Shown piece after piece: positions 20,675 through 31,161 of a DNA stretch of 64,000 nucleotides (position 1 is the first letter of the stretch; the number at the start of each line of letters is the position of its first letter). The position numbers and the translations under genes were made by a program. The notes beneath the pieces were generated by a model. The model saw only the letters and a list, made by a program, of their open reading frames with translations. It searched no databases and was not told where the DNA came from. Origin of the DNA: Bathynomus jamesi (taxonomy: Eukaryota; Arthropoda; Malacostraca; Isopoda; Cirolanidae); contig JAJOZX010009481.1 of the NCBI GenBank assembly GCA_023014485.1, positions 62,001 through 126,000 of the forward strand. Reading direction: 5' to 3'.

Positions 20675-22025
20675 CAACCTTACCCCCCCCCCCCCATTTG
20701 CAGCTTACATGTTTACTTATATCGAAATAGTTTTTAGTGATTATAAAAATATATAAATTCTTTATTTATTGCAGGTATTAAAATTACTCTAGCTGATAAA
20801 GTGATAATATAATGGCTTCTCAATTAATTGGTGATTCGGAGAGGCAACGTGTGATAGATCGCATACGAGCAATAACATTTCGGGAAGCTCGTGAAGCTGG
20901 AGCCACCTTTATAACACGTTCATGGGTTGCCAAAAAGTTACGAAGAAGTGAGGCCTTCGTCAAAAGAAATTGGAATAAAACTTTGGGTGAATGTGAAATG
21001 GATACAACCAAATCTGGGCGCCCAAATTTGCCCCACTCTCAGGAAACAAAGGACATCATTGAAAGCGATACGCGTAAGCGGAAAAACAGCTGTGCTAAAC
21101 TTTCTAGATAGATCGAAGTGTCGAGAGGAAAGATCGTTAGTGGTGAGATCATTCGACTGTACCGTCATAGGCAAGGTTTAAAGCCTTGGCATGAACTTCC
21201 AAAGCCAAGAAAAACTCAAATTAACATCGATGACAGAATGTGGTTTGCCCATTATCTTGAAGATTGGGATGTGGATGATTTCATGCATTTAGCTGTCTCC
21301 GATGAATTTTTTGTTTACGTAACACGTCGGCCTAACTACCAAAATGATCGAGTGTGGGCCACAACACCAGATGAAATCGATGACAATGAACATTATCGCG
21401 AATTATTAAAAAGTCCAGACTGTGTTGGTGTGTTTGTTTTGTTCACTGCAAAGAAGCTCATGTGGGTGCTGAAGCCAAATGGTCAGAGTTGGGATGGACA
21501 GTATTTTCGCGATATTATTCTATCCCAGCATGTCATTTCTTTTCTAAGAAACCCAAACAATGTTATGGATGTCGATCAGGTCACACTTCTGCACGATAAG
21601 GCCCCCTGTTTTAAGGCATTAGCCACTCAACAGTTGTTGCGGAACCATGAGATCGATTTCTTTGGAAATGAAGAATGGCCAGGAAATTCTCCTGACCTGA
21701 ACGTCTCTGAACACATTGGCTCAGTTATAAAGGACAAGGTTGAATGTCTCTTGTTTCAAGAACCTGCAGCAAATCGATTTTCGAAGGATACAATGACGCA
21801 ACACATTGAAAATGTTTTAGCAAATTTGCGTAACGATCAAAATCTATTCACATCACTTTTGGCAAGCTACCCAAAGCGAATTCAGGCTGTCTTGGAAGCC
21901 AATGGCGGGAACACCAAGTTTTAATTGTTTCTCATTAAATGCAGGATTAAATTCTCTTTTGTAAGGTATGTTTAGTTTTACTGTACTCTAATGGTTTAGG
22001 CCATGGGCGGGGGGGCTAAGGTTTA
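20675..22025 (+). mobile_element. Tc1/mariner-type transposon, DD37E
   Basis: The transposase at 20812-21924 is bracketed by inverted C-rich ends: CCTTAC plus a C run near 20678-20697, and a G run plus CTAAGG near 22008-22021. This unit is in turn flanked by the direct repeats at 20376-20661 and 22038-22330. Exact ends are uncertain because of the homopolymers. Confidence 0.6.
20812..21924 (+). pseudogene. Tc1/mariner-superfamily transposase, DD37E type, one stop codon
   Basis: This cut-and-paste transposase reads as 371 codons with a single in-frame TAG at 21109-21111. The N-terminus (20812-21010) looks like a paired-type helix-turn-helix (RSWVAKKLRRSEAFVKRNW). Catalytic residues: D in LAVSDEFF (about 21300), D in TLLHDKAPC (about 21597) and E in SPDLNVSEHIG (about 21710). 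37 residues separate the second D from E, so it is DD37E rather than the DD34E of classic Tc1. The C-terminus ends in YPKRIQAVLEANGGNTKF, usual for the superfamily. Apart from the stop it looks complete and fairly young. Confidence 0.85.
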
Positions 22026-22037
22026 CGGGAGCCCCGT

Positions 22038-22330
22038 ACTTTGGATTCATGAGTACCGTATTTACTGTAAATAAAAGTTACTTGATATGGTTGCAGAAAT
22101 TAAATGGTCAGTACCGAGTGACCAGTTTATAGTAGGCTTACATCTTAACCATCTTGATGTTACCGGTTATTAGCATAAAGTTGGCACTCTAATAATAATG
22201 ATGATGATTAATTGATTGAGAATGATTGAATGTTAAATGACAAGGCTAGAGTTACCAATTTATAATGGTCTACGGTTAACCGGTTTGATGTGTTCTTTCA
22301 AGCATTTCATTCTTTACTGTACCAACCGTA
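22038..22330 (+). repeat. 285-bp direct repeat, right copy
   Basis: Second copy of the repeat at 20376-20661. It runs directly into the right inverted arm of the composite. Both copies contain a motif like CTTTATAGTAGGC, followed by AACC and TTGATGT, that also opens the left arm near 17763, so the ends may derive from an older tandem unit of about 140 bp. Confidence 0.85.
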
Positions 22331-22722
22331 CGAGCATTATTTCAGCTGTCGATAGGCTTTTCATTATGTATTCTGTGTTCCATGTCGCATATCTCATTAG
22401 CCTATCTAAATAGTGTATTACTTAACAATTAATCTGTATAACCATTCCTTATTTGCTAATCCTCAGTCATCTTTAGCATAATATAAATGCCGTTATGTAA
22501 TTGTTAATCATCGTAAATATTCATTGAAATGTTAATCGCTGTGAACAAATAACCGATTTATTTCCTTAATTAAACACAAAAAAACAAGGTAATTTTTCTA
22601 ACCTTATTAATATTGTTTACTTGGGATGTAAGCCCAAGTTGGTGACCTCTAATATTTATATCATTTCATTCAGTAATTATAGTAAGCCTACTCCATCAAA
22701 CTGGTTAATACTAGGCCTACTA

Positions 22723-22752
22723 TATATATATATATATATATAATAATATATA
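22723..22752. repeat. (TA)n microsatellite
   Basis: TA run between the composite and the fold-back copy. Confidence 0.92.
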
Positions 22753-22803
22753 TGCTACAACTCAGAATGGTTCCCTGGGAAACTTTTGTTATACATAGAC
22801 CAT

Positions 22804-25060
22804 TAGGGCGGGTCATACTATGCATTTTTTTTAAATCAATGGAGAGGGGTGCTCAAATGACATATTTTGGTGTATAGAACACAATTCTGAAGAAAATATT
22901 TAATTCTGATAACCCTAACCTACATCATTTTGCAGTTGATTATTATTAAATTGTTGATTATTTTACTATTGTAGTTACCGCAGAATATGTCTTCTCACGT
23001 TTTCTATCATGGCTGCTCACGTTATCTCTCATAGAGCATTGTTCTAACTAATTCATATAAACACATAATGTAATTCATATAATAATAAATTTTAAATACT
23101 CAAATAAAAAGGTGTGCCATTCCACTTAATTGTAATTATCATACAGTTTGGTATATGAAATATTTTGACGGTTTTCTGGCGCGCATAAGGCCATTTTCTG
23201 AGCCACCTTTCTCAGAGGCTAGAATGTAACGTTTCATAACATTCTAAAACGTTTTGTGAAATATTTGAAGTGACTCATGATTTATGAAGCTATTTTACCA
23301 CCTCGGCTTGCAGTGAGGGGATAGATTTAGTGATTATCTACTGATATTTTTTTTGTTACTGTTCACATGTGAGTATTATTCTGTTATATTTTAGAAAAAG
23401 CTATTTCTACGCATATTATAGTGATACATTGAGCAAAATTTAATTAACAACTTTGATTTAAGCTAAAATTAGGTGGTTCATTTTTAGTACAACTGAGCAG
23501 TATGAGGCCTATTTCAATGTTCTAAAGAACTTTACCCCAGAGAAAGCAACTAAAGAGGAGTCACATGCGGAGAAGATTGCTAAGGTCCTGTTTGCCTGGC
23601 TGAAAGAGAGGGGTTATGATAAGACCTTGTTGGCCATTGGAGGAGACTCAACAAATGTCAACACTGGTGTGAAAGCTGGAGTAATGCGGAAGCTGGAGCT
23701 GCACCTGGGGAGAAAGCTGGTCTGGTTGGTGTGCAACCTGCACACTGTTGAACTTCCACTGCGCCATCTCATTGTTGACCTTGATGGCCCTACTCTGTCA
23801 GACAAAAAATTATCCGGGCCAATAGGAAAGCTCCTTGATTTTGCTACAGACTTTGATATCAATCCAAACTTCACCCGAATCTCTGTTGGCCGTCCACTGA
23901 TCAAGCTTCCTGACAAGGTCATTCAAGATCTCTCAACTGATCAATACTATGGCTATAAAATTGTCTGTGCAGTCAGGGATGGAGTACTTCCTGCAGGGCT
24001 GGCTCTGTTAGAGATAGGACCAGTAAACCACAGCCGCTGGCTCACCACAGCGAACAGACTTCTCAGGCTCTGGGTGTCAAAGCACGGACTTAAAGGAAAG
24101 AACCTGAAGATTCTGCAATTCATTGTGGAATTCATCATTGGAGTGTATTACCCATGTTGGTTCAACGTGAAGGTCAAGCACTCCTGGATCGAAGGGCCTA
24201 GGCACATCCTCTTTCAGCTGGACTGCCTAAAGTCCCAGAGAAAGGAGGTGCTGGATATTGTGATGCCAACTGTGAGAAGATCTGTTTGGTATGCCCACAG
24301 TGAAGTCATCCTCCAAACACTACTCTGCTCTGAGGATCAGGAGGAGAGGATTGAAGGGGTGGAGAGAATCCTGGCCATCAGGGGAGAGGGGGACCCGGAC
24401 ACTCAGCTGGGAGACTCCTCTGTTAGGAGCAGGAGGACACCTGACATCAATTGTGATGCTTCCAGCATCGGTGACTTGATCAGCTGGTCAGAAGGTGTGT
24501 CAGAGCCACCTCTCACCTGCTCTCTAAGCACCTCAGAGGTGAAAAACTTCATCAACACCCCCATGGAGGTGCGCAACTGGCCTTGCCACACACAAAGCAT
24601 TGAGAGGGTTGTTAAAATGGTGACTGAGGCTTCTGCTAAGTACTTCTCACAGGAAAAGAGGGATGGAGGGATCAGGGCTCAGGAGACCAGCAGGAAGCTG
24701 ATGTCCAAGTCTGAGTCAAAGCAGGATTTGTGCAACCTGGCAAAGTTCAAGATGTCAGGAGAATGATCTTTGTAATTATATCCAGTGATATACATGCAGT
24801 TCACCTATTAATAAATATATGTAAAGTTGATTTGGCCTTGTCAATATAAATGGTTTACCTTATATCTTTTAATATATTATAAAGGGGTTCAAAAGGGTAA
24901 AATTGGCAATTTAGAAATACAAAATGATGTAGGTTAGAGTTATCCTATCCAAAAAAGAAGCTCATATTTGAATTCCCCATGTAAAAACACATAATTTAGA
25001 CACCCCTGATGGTAGGATTTCCTTCAGATTCATGTTGTCACCTGAGTACGACCCGCCCTA
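22804..25060 (+). mobile_element. DNA transposon, TAGGGCGGG ends, 9-bp duplication
   Basis: Ends TAGGGCGGGTC and GACCCGCCCTA are inverted. ATAGACCAT lies at 22795-22803 and 25061-25069. Sub-terminal inverted words (CTAACCTACATCATTTTG near 22913 and its complement near 24922) add to the structure. It encodes a transposase related to that of 37164-39788. Confidence 0.85.
23488..24766 (+). CDS. Transposase C-terminal part, D..CxxH family, 426 open codons
   Basis: The open region starts just after a splice-acceptor-like TTCATTTTTAG (23477-23487) and runs to the stop at 24764-24766. Key blocks are GGDSTNVNTG (likely catalytic D, about 23638), CNLHTVE (C-x2-H, about 23730) and HTQSIERVVKMVTEAS near the end (about 24590). 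The first two parallel FDTTSTNTG and CRHHVLE in the element at 37164. D and C-x2-H in an RNase H-like fold occur in hAT and MULE transposases; the 8-9 bp duplications favour a hAT-like group, but the family is not named here. The N-terminal exons are not visible. Confidence 0.7.
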
Positions 25061-25318
25061 ATAGACCATGCATGGAACAAAGAATTCTTCTGGGAAAATT
25101 AAATCTACTGTAGTCCAAATATGTAATGATAAATGACAAACACAATAGTTTTTTTTTTATGCGAGTGACCCGTTGACCACGTGGGGCTAACATCCTGGAA
25201 AATAAAAAATTATAGTGTTTGTCTTTACCATTACTTATTCGGACTATAGTGGATTTAATTTGCCGAGGAGAGTTCCTTGTTCCATGCATGGTCTGCGTGT
25301 AACATATATATATATATA

Positions 25319-26246
25319 CAGGGTGGGCGGAGAGTAGCTCCCTATTTTGGATTGGTAAAAAAATACGTATATTATCCATTTATTTCAGACGAAATAATAT
25401 GAAAAGGTAGGCATACATGGTAGGTTTTCTCTAAAATTCAATGTGGGCTCCAACTCTTTCCACCAGCTTCTGGAGCCGCCCAGGAATGGCATCCACTGAC
25501 TTTAGCAGGAACTCCGGCGGGATGGAGGACATGACTTCCCGAATTCGGTCCTCCAGTTCTTCCAATGTCCTCGGTTTGGTGCGGTAGACTTCTTCCTTTA
25601 CCCACCCCCAAAGAAAGAAGTCGCACGGTGTCAAGTCGGGGCTCCTGGCTGGCCATTGATGTGGACCACGACGACCCATCCAACGCCCAGGGAAGTGGGC
25701 ATCCAGCCACTCACGGACAACAAGAGCGAAGTGCGGAGGGGCGCCATCTTGCATAAATATCAGATCGTCGATGTTCTCCCATGTGCTGACAACCGGCCAG
25801 ACCTCGTTTCGCAACATAGCAAGGTACCGCTCAGCATTCATGGTGTTGCGCAGAAGGAACGGGCCCACAACCTGATCTGAGGTCATACCACACCACACCG
25901 TTACACTGAACCGATTCTGCCGTTTTTCAGCGGTAACCGTGCGACTTCTTTCTTTGGGGGTGGGTAAAGGAAGAAGTCTACCGCACCAAACCGAGGACAT
26001 TGGAAGAACTGGAGGACCGAATTCGCGAAGTCATGTCCTCCATCCCGCCGGAGTTCCTGCTAAAGTCAGTGGACGCCATTCCTGGGCGGCTCCAGAAGCT
26101 GGTGGAAAGAGTTGGAGCCCACATTGAATTTTAGAGAAAACCTACCATGTATGCCTACCTTGTCATATTATTTTTTCTGAAATAAATGGATAATATACGT
26201 ATTTTTTTACCAATCCAAAATAGGGAGCTACTTTCCGCCCACCCTG
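25319..26246. mobile_element. DD41D mariner fold-back
   Basis: Arms of about 300 bp (25319-25625 and 25945-26246) are near-identical inverted copies beginning CAGGGTGGGCGGA. The left arm and the centre carry the transposase C-terminal half on the minus strand; the right arm repeats the last 60 codons on the plus strand. The 5' half of the ancestral element is missing and its place is taken by a second copy of the 3' end. Confidence 0.88.
25431..26000 (-). pseudogene. Mariner DD41D transposase, C-terminal half
   Basis: The minus strand encodes VTVWCGMTSDQVVGPF, DDLIFMQDGAPPH (second catalytic D), WPARSPDLTPCDFFLWGWVK (third D) and a tail ending RVGAHIEF. 41 residues lie between the second D and the third, the DD41D signature of rosa-like elements. 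The first catalytic D and both helix-turn-helix domains are missing because the palindrome starts inside the gene. About 180 of roughly 350 residues remain. The first 20 codons come from the inverted copy and are not true N-terminal sequence. Confidence 0.85.
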
Positions 26247-26250
26247 TATA

Positions 26251-26545
26251 TGAGCCTCGGTGGTGTAGTGGTTAGCGTCTGACTACGAATCCATCTGCCC
26301 CGGGATCGAGACTCGGTGACGGCAGGCGGCGCGCAGCAAAACCCAGTTTGTTCATCCTTGCACAATAAAAAAAGAATTTAGTTGGTATATAAATAGGTAC
26401 CCTGGGTAGCCTAGTGGTTAAGACGCCCCTCTGCTGGTGGGGCGTGGTTCGGATTCCACGTTAAACTGCAGTCTAAGGTGGGGAGTGAAAAACTTCACCT
26501 TTATCAGAATGAAAAATTCGGGTAGAAGTAAACCAAAGGTTACCA
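26251..26545 (+). mobile_element. tRNA-derived dimeric SINE, copy 1
   Basis: First head: TGGTGTAGTGGTTAG (A box) with GGGATCGAGACTC (B box). Second head: TAGCCTAGTGGTTAAGAC with GTGGTTCGGATTCCACG, which forms a T-arm-like stem. A spacer of about 55 bp joins them. The tail carries ATTCCACGTTAAAC and a degenerate region. Two more copies are at 34866-35195 and 44236-44522. Confidence 0.75.
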
Positions 26546-26716
26546 AAGGTATGTATGTATATACAGTATGTATGTATGTATGTATATGTACGTGTATGTA
26601 TATGTTTGAGTGAATAGTTCAACTTATCAGGAGAGGAGATGGCAACTCAGCCACTAAAATTATATATTTGATGTAAAGCAAACTTTTCATCAATTCCGGA
26701 GTACCTATATTCTAAA

Positions 26717-26772
<56 letters not shown>
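26546..26772. repeat. (GTAT)n and (TA)n microsatellites
   Basis: GTAT-type run at 26550-26607 and TA run at 26720-26772. Confidence 0.9.
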
Positions 26773-26778
<6 letters not shown>

Positions 26779-26873
26779 TTATAAAATTTGAATTCTGTAT
26801 TCTATTATTTTTGGTTTAGAATAAAATATGATTATACTTTGTCATATTCTGTAGCTTCAGGCTTTCTTTGTAC

Positions 26874-26909
26874 ACGCGCGCGCGCGCGCGCGCACACACA
26901 CACACACGT
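26874..26909. repeat. (CG)n(CA)n microsatellite
   Basis: Alternating CG then CA dinucleotides. The flanking direct repeat starts at 26914. Confidence 0.9.
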
Positions 26910-26913
26910 ATAC

Positions 26914-27288
26914 ATTTTAACTGCAAAGAACACGCAGTATAATTAACGTAAAGAACGACGCTTGTATAGGAGAACATTCCGCGCAAGATGAGGAAGGAGA
27001 ACGAACAATGAAAAAATGAGGTAACCACCCGGGAATCGAACCCGGGATCTTCCGATTACCGGTCAGATATGATAACCACTACACCATGGTCCTCACTCGA
27101 TCAGAAGTCGTAATTCTCCTACATACGCGCAGAAACCAATGCCCCGAGGGGGGGGGCACCTTCCGCATGCCGCACCTTATATACATTTTAAGTGCAAAGA
27201 ACACGCAGTATAATTAACGTAAAAAACGACGCTTGTATAGGAGAACATTCCGCGCAAGATGAGGAGGGAGAACGAACAATGAAAAAAT
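26914..27288. repeat. Direct duplication of about 105 bp flanking a tRNA-like sequence
   Basis: 26914-27018 and 27181-27288 are about 97 percent identical, 267 bp apart, and share TGTATAGGAGAACATTCCGC. The segment between them (27019-27180) holds the tRNA-like sequence and a G-rich patch. Confidence 0.85.
27021..27092 (-). tRNA. tRNA-like sequence, possible pseudogene
   Basis: On the minus strand an A box (TGGTGTAGTGG), a perfect T arm (CCGGG TTCGATT CCCGG) and a five-pair anticodon stem can be folded. The anticodon would be GGT, but position 33 is C rather than U and one base between acceptor and D stem is missing. The acceptor pairs well except at its first pair. No poly-T tail or SINE body follows, so it is a decayed tRNA gene or a SINE head. 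Confidence 0.45.
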
Positions 27289-27399
27289 ATTATATATATT
27301 ATATGCGAATGTTAACAACTCGGCCATGGACGATTCCGGTACTGTTCCTCCCTATCCTCTTCCCTCTAACTTAATGTTAAAAATTAGAATTTCTTCCAA

Positions 27400-28955
27400 A
27401 GTTGTTTTTTTCTTCCGTATTTGGGTTCAGCTCTAGGAAGGCGGTCCTGATGCGATCCCTGCTGCTGTTCTCAAGAATTGTGCTTCTATGCTTGCACCCT
27501 GCCCAGGCAAACTCTTTCATCTTTGTCATTCGTCTAGTACTTTTCTTTTGCTAGAAGTTCGCATTCATTCAGCCTGTCCCAAAGGAAGGTGATCGCTCTC
27601 AACTCCCCAACTGTTGTCCAATTGCCTTGATTTCTTGCCTTTCTGAAGTTTTTGAATCAATCCAAAATATGAGAGTCTTAAACACCTCTCTTCTCACAAT
27701 CTTCTTTCAGAGCGTCAGTATGGGTACTCTACTGGCGATCTTCTTGCATATATCTCCGACTCTTAGTCATCCTCCTTTCGATTTCGGTGAAACCTTTGCT
27801 ATTGCGCTAAATAATATCGAAAGATTTTGATAGTGTCTGGCATAAATCTTAAATTTCCAAACTGCCCTCCAGCTTCTATCCTTCGATTTGTGCCTCCATC
27901 ATTGATTTCCTTTCTGGCCGATCTATAACTGCGATTGTAATAATGGTGTTCCTCAGGGCTCTGTCCTGTCACCCACATTCATCTTTTTATTTATCAATGA
28001 TCTTTCAAGTCGCACTTCCTATCCTATCCATTCCTTTGCCGATAATTCCACCCTTCGCTTCTCCACCCTCTTCACAAAACGTCCCCCCTCAACAATTACT
28101 CCATGTTTCGCGTGAGACAGCTATGGTGCACCTGACCTCTGATCTTTCTGCTATCTCTGATTGGGGCAGAGAAAACCTTGCGGCTTTCAATGCCTTAGAA
28201 CCCGAGTTCCGTCGTCTGTCTACTCGTCACAATCTTCCTCACGACTATCCCCTTATCTTCATCATTACGCAACTCAATCCTTCCTCTTCTCTTAAAGTTC
28301 TTGGTGTTTCCTTTTCTCGTTATCTTGAAAATATCACATATACTCTCCAAAATAGCTGCTAAGAGGTTATGTGTGCTGTACCAGCTACGCAGTTTCTTCA
28401 CCCCCAACTCAGTTGCTGTCTCTGTACAGTGGTTTTGTCCTCCTCTGTATGAAGTACGCTTCTCGTGTGTAGGGTGGCTCAACCCACACAGCTCTACTTG
28501 ATCACATGAAATCAAAGGCTTTTCGTCTCATCAATTCCCTGCCTCTTACTGACTGTCTTCAATCCCTCTCTGTTCGCCACAATGTTGCCTCACTCTCTTT
28601 ATTATCGCTATTATAACAGAGACTGCTCTTCTGAACACTCTAACTGCATGCCAACTCCTTTAAGAAGAGCCTGCAGTACTAACTTTCCACACATTCTTGT
28701 CCATTTTCTGTCCAACTTTCTGACGCAAGGATTAATCGACATTCTTAGTCTTTCCTCTACTCAACACATTAACTCTGGAACAACGTCCTTTAGTCCATCT
28801 TTCCCGTGTCTATGATCTCCATTTTTTCAGACGCAGAGTGCCCAGCATCTTGAAATCTCTGGACCTTCATTTCGGCTCTCTCTTTCTCCTTTAATGCGGG
28901 AGGTAGCATTTCTGCGAGCGTTCACCCATGGCTCCTCCTCCATGCATAAAAAAAA
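27400..28955 (+). pseudogene. Jockey-like LINE ORF2 fragment, copy 1
   Basis: Scattered frames give reverse-transcriptase pieces: FHLCHSSSTF, PTVVQLP, FGETFAIALNNIE, then DLSAISDWGRENLAAFNA and LNPSSSLKVLGVSFSR. The same order occurs in copies at 39940-41425 and 59070-60560. At least five frameshifts are needed. The element ends with the GGGAGG...CTCCTCCATGCATAAAAAA tail near 28890-28953. The catalytic YADD is degraded here to FADNS. Confidence 0.75.
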
Positions 28956-29026
28956 GTACACAGTAAATTACCACAATTTATGTAGCACTCTATTGGAAGC
29001 AAACGTTAAATAAATTATGTAATGAG

Positions 29027-29032
<6 letters not shown>

Positions 29033-29092
<60 letters not shown>
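29033..29092. repeat. (TA)n microsatellite
   Basis: Pure TA run abutting the Tc1 element. Confidence 0.95.
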
Positions 29093-29095
<3 letters not shown>

Positions 29096-29174
29096 GTAAA
29101 CGTTTTGGCACTCGATAATCAACGATTTTGGCGAATAGTTCACACAATATCGATCCTACATTTAATATAGCTAC

Positions 29175-29624
29175 TTTCCCATCATACACTTTCCCATCAT
29201 ACACTTTCCCATCATACACTTTCCCATCATACACTTTCCCATCATACACTTTCCCATCATACACTTTCCCATCATACACTTTCCCATCATACACTTTCCC
29301 ATCATACACTTTCCCATCATACACTTTCCCATCATACACTTTCCCATCATACACTTTCCCATCATACACTTCCCATCATACACTTTCCCATCATACACTT
29401 TCCCATCATACACTTTCCCATCATACACTTTCCATCATACACTTTCCCATCATACACTTTCCCATCATACACTTTCCCATCATACACTTTCCCATCATAC
29501 ACTTTCCCATCATACACTTTCCCATCATACACTTTCCCATCATACACTTTCCCATCATACACTTTCCCATCATACACTTTCCCATCATACACTTTCCCAT
29601 CATACACTTTCCCATCATACACTT
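29175..29624. repeat. 15-bp minisatellite, about 30 copies
   Basis: The unit TTTCCCATCATACAC repeats almost perfectly; two units near 29370 and 29429 have lost one base. The long frames it produces on both strands are artefacts. It lies inside the left inverted repeat of the Tc1 element. Confidence 0.97.
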
Positions 29625-29912
29625 AATGTACCATTAAAAGGATCACTGCAAGAAAAACAGATGAAAAGGGATGTTTATTACAGATCGGGTACATTGCAAA
29701 AGTGCAGGCACCCCTTTGTCTTAATACTTTGCATGATCACCTTTCGCAGTAATAACCTGGAGCAAGCGTTGTCTGTAGGTTCGTTTGAACGAAAGAACCA
29801 ACCAACCACCCAACCCCCTCGTGTCTCAGAGTAACTTCTAGAATGCGAGGCGACCTTCACAGTGCGTGGTGCGTAATATTCAGTTCATTACAAGATAGGA
29901 TCCTCGTAAGAG

Positions 29913-30605
29913 ATGTCAGGAAACTTAAGGAGCGCAATTATTGAACGTTACAAGGAGGGAGATGGCTACAAGTCTATTTCAAGTTATTTTAACCTTTTTT
30001 TAAGTACTGTACGGGATTGTGCTGAAATGGAGGAATTTAGGAATTAATGAGCCCCTTTTTTCATGCCAGAGATATAAACCATCACTGGATGATAAAGGTG
30101 TGAATGTATTTTCACGGTGAAAAGGAAACTCCACGAACTCGGACTTCATGGAAGAAAACATACAAGAAAACAACCTTTATTACGACCTCGTCATAAGATA
30201 GCTCGTTTGACCTGTGCCAAGGAGCACCTTAATAAGCCGCAAACTTTTTGGAAGATGATAGTGTGATCTGACGAGACTAAAATAATTGCACGAAGTAGGG
30301 GACTGGCTATATCATGCTTTAAGGCCGTATGTCTTCAGGCGTTGGCAACCTTGTTCGAATAGAAGGACGAATGAATTAAAGTGCCAAGCTCAAAATGGGA
30401 CGCAACTGGATCTTCCAACAGGACAATGACCCGAAGGAAAGTACGAGTCCCAGAATGGCCATTACAATCGCCAGACCTAAATATCACGAAATGTACAAGA
30501 AAAGATCTGAAATGGGGAGTTCACGCAAGGAAACCTACAAATCTACACGACCTGGAAACTCTTTGTCAGAAGGAATGGAGCGGAATCCCAGAGGAATGAA
30601 ACAAT
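29913..30605 (+). pseudogene. Tc1-like transposase, heavily frameshifted
   Basis: Tc1 transposases cut and paste at TA. The start MSGNLRSAIIERYKEGDGYK (29913) is a paired-type DNA-binding N-terminus. Later frames give HKIARLTCAKEHL, a SDETK motif (first catalytic D, about 30265), NWIFQQDNDPKES (second D, about 30405) and VPEWPLQSPDLNI (about 30455), followed by LETLCQKEWSGIPEE. The glutamate position is changed and at least four frameshifts or stops are present, so it is dead. Confidence 0.8.
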
Positions 30606-30885
30606 AAGCTCAACAACGTTAAGCTGCTCCAAGTTATTGCTGCGAAATGTGGTCGTATTAAGGCAATGGGTTCTCGCACTTTTTCAACGTATTCAGTCTG
30701 TAATAAACATCCCTTTTTATATCTCTCTCTTACACTGACCTTCTTAATGGTACATTGCATTGAGAAAATGACGAAAATGTACGACGATTTAGATATATTA
30801 ATTGTAAGATTGACATCGTGTGAATTATCCGCCAAAATCGTAGATTATATCGGAAGGGTGCTGAAACGTTGGCTTATATATATAT

Positions 30886-31154
30886 TACAAGGATCTGAAT
30901 AACTAGGGATTTCATGAAATTCGTAACATGTTCAGGGATTTCATGTAAGGTTAAGTCGTGATATTTTTGTTAGTTTTAACGAAAATATCACGACTTAACT
31001 TACAGTCGTCAAGGGCATACAGTTGACCTAACCGGGCATTCAATAATTTTCCCGTAGCTTTAACGAAAATATCACTACTTAACCTAACATGAAATTCCCG
31101 AACATTTTAGGGATTTCATGAAATACTTAGTTACAGAGATTCCCTGTAACATAT
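30886..31154. mobile_element. MITE with TTACAGGGAATCT ends and GTCGTGATATTTTCGTTA core, copy 2
   Basis: Imperfect inverted ends include GGGATTTCATGAAAT on the left and a complement at 31110-31150. The core (30953-30995) repeats the palindrome of 13637-13752, and a second partial core lies at 31058-31086. A related copy is at 61269-61424, and both copies directly adjoin a Tc1 end. Confidence 0.65.
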
Positions 31155-31161
31155 ACAGTAA

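Larger units (their letters stand above)
17753..22722. mobile_element. Composite long-inverted-repeat element
   Basis: The left arm (17761-18545, counting a 292-bp insert) is inverted relative to the right arm (22285-22722). Long matches include GGTCACCAACTTGGGCTTAC and GCTCGTACGGTTGGTA with their complements. The body holds a hAT MITE, a GC-rich block (18700-20320), two direct repeats and a DD37E transposase. TA runs flank both outer ends. It may be one large transposon with terminal repeats of about 430 bp, or an inverted duplication with later insertions. Confidence 0.65.
22755..25310. mobile_element. Fold-back MITE family A, copy 2, interrupted
   Basis: 22755-22803 and 25061-25310 together match copies 1 and 3, including ATGCATGGAACAAAGAATTC and its inverse. 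It was split by the transposon at 22804-25060, which duplicated ATAGACCAT. Confidence 0.8.
29094..30876 (+). mobile_element. Tc1-like transposon containing a minisatellite in its left end
   Basis: Outer inverted repeats: 29094-29172 and 30795-30876 (AAACGTT...GGC, CGATTTTGGCG, TTCACAC). Inner inverted repeats: 29626-29690 and 30695-30760 (AATGTACCATTAA, AAAGGGATGTTTATTACAGA). Between the outer and inner repeats the left side has 450 bp of 15-bp tandem repeats where the right side has about 35 bp. Confidence 0.82.

Noticed and set aside
26251..26330. Functional tRNA gene at the first SINE head (also 34866 and 44440)
   Set aside because: Acceptor stems do not close, and the sequence continues into a repeated SINE body at three loci.
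29175..29624. CRISPR-like array
   Set aside because: There are no unique spacers; the units are directly tandem, and the window is eukaryotic.
29128..29637. Long frames with FPSYT and YDGKV repeats on both strands
   Set aside because: They are translations of a 15-bp non-coding minisatellite whose length is a multiple of three.
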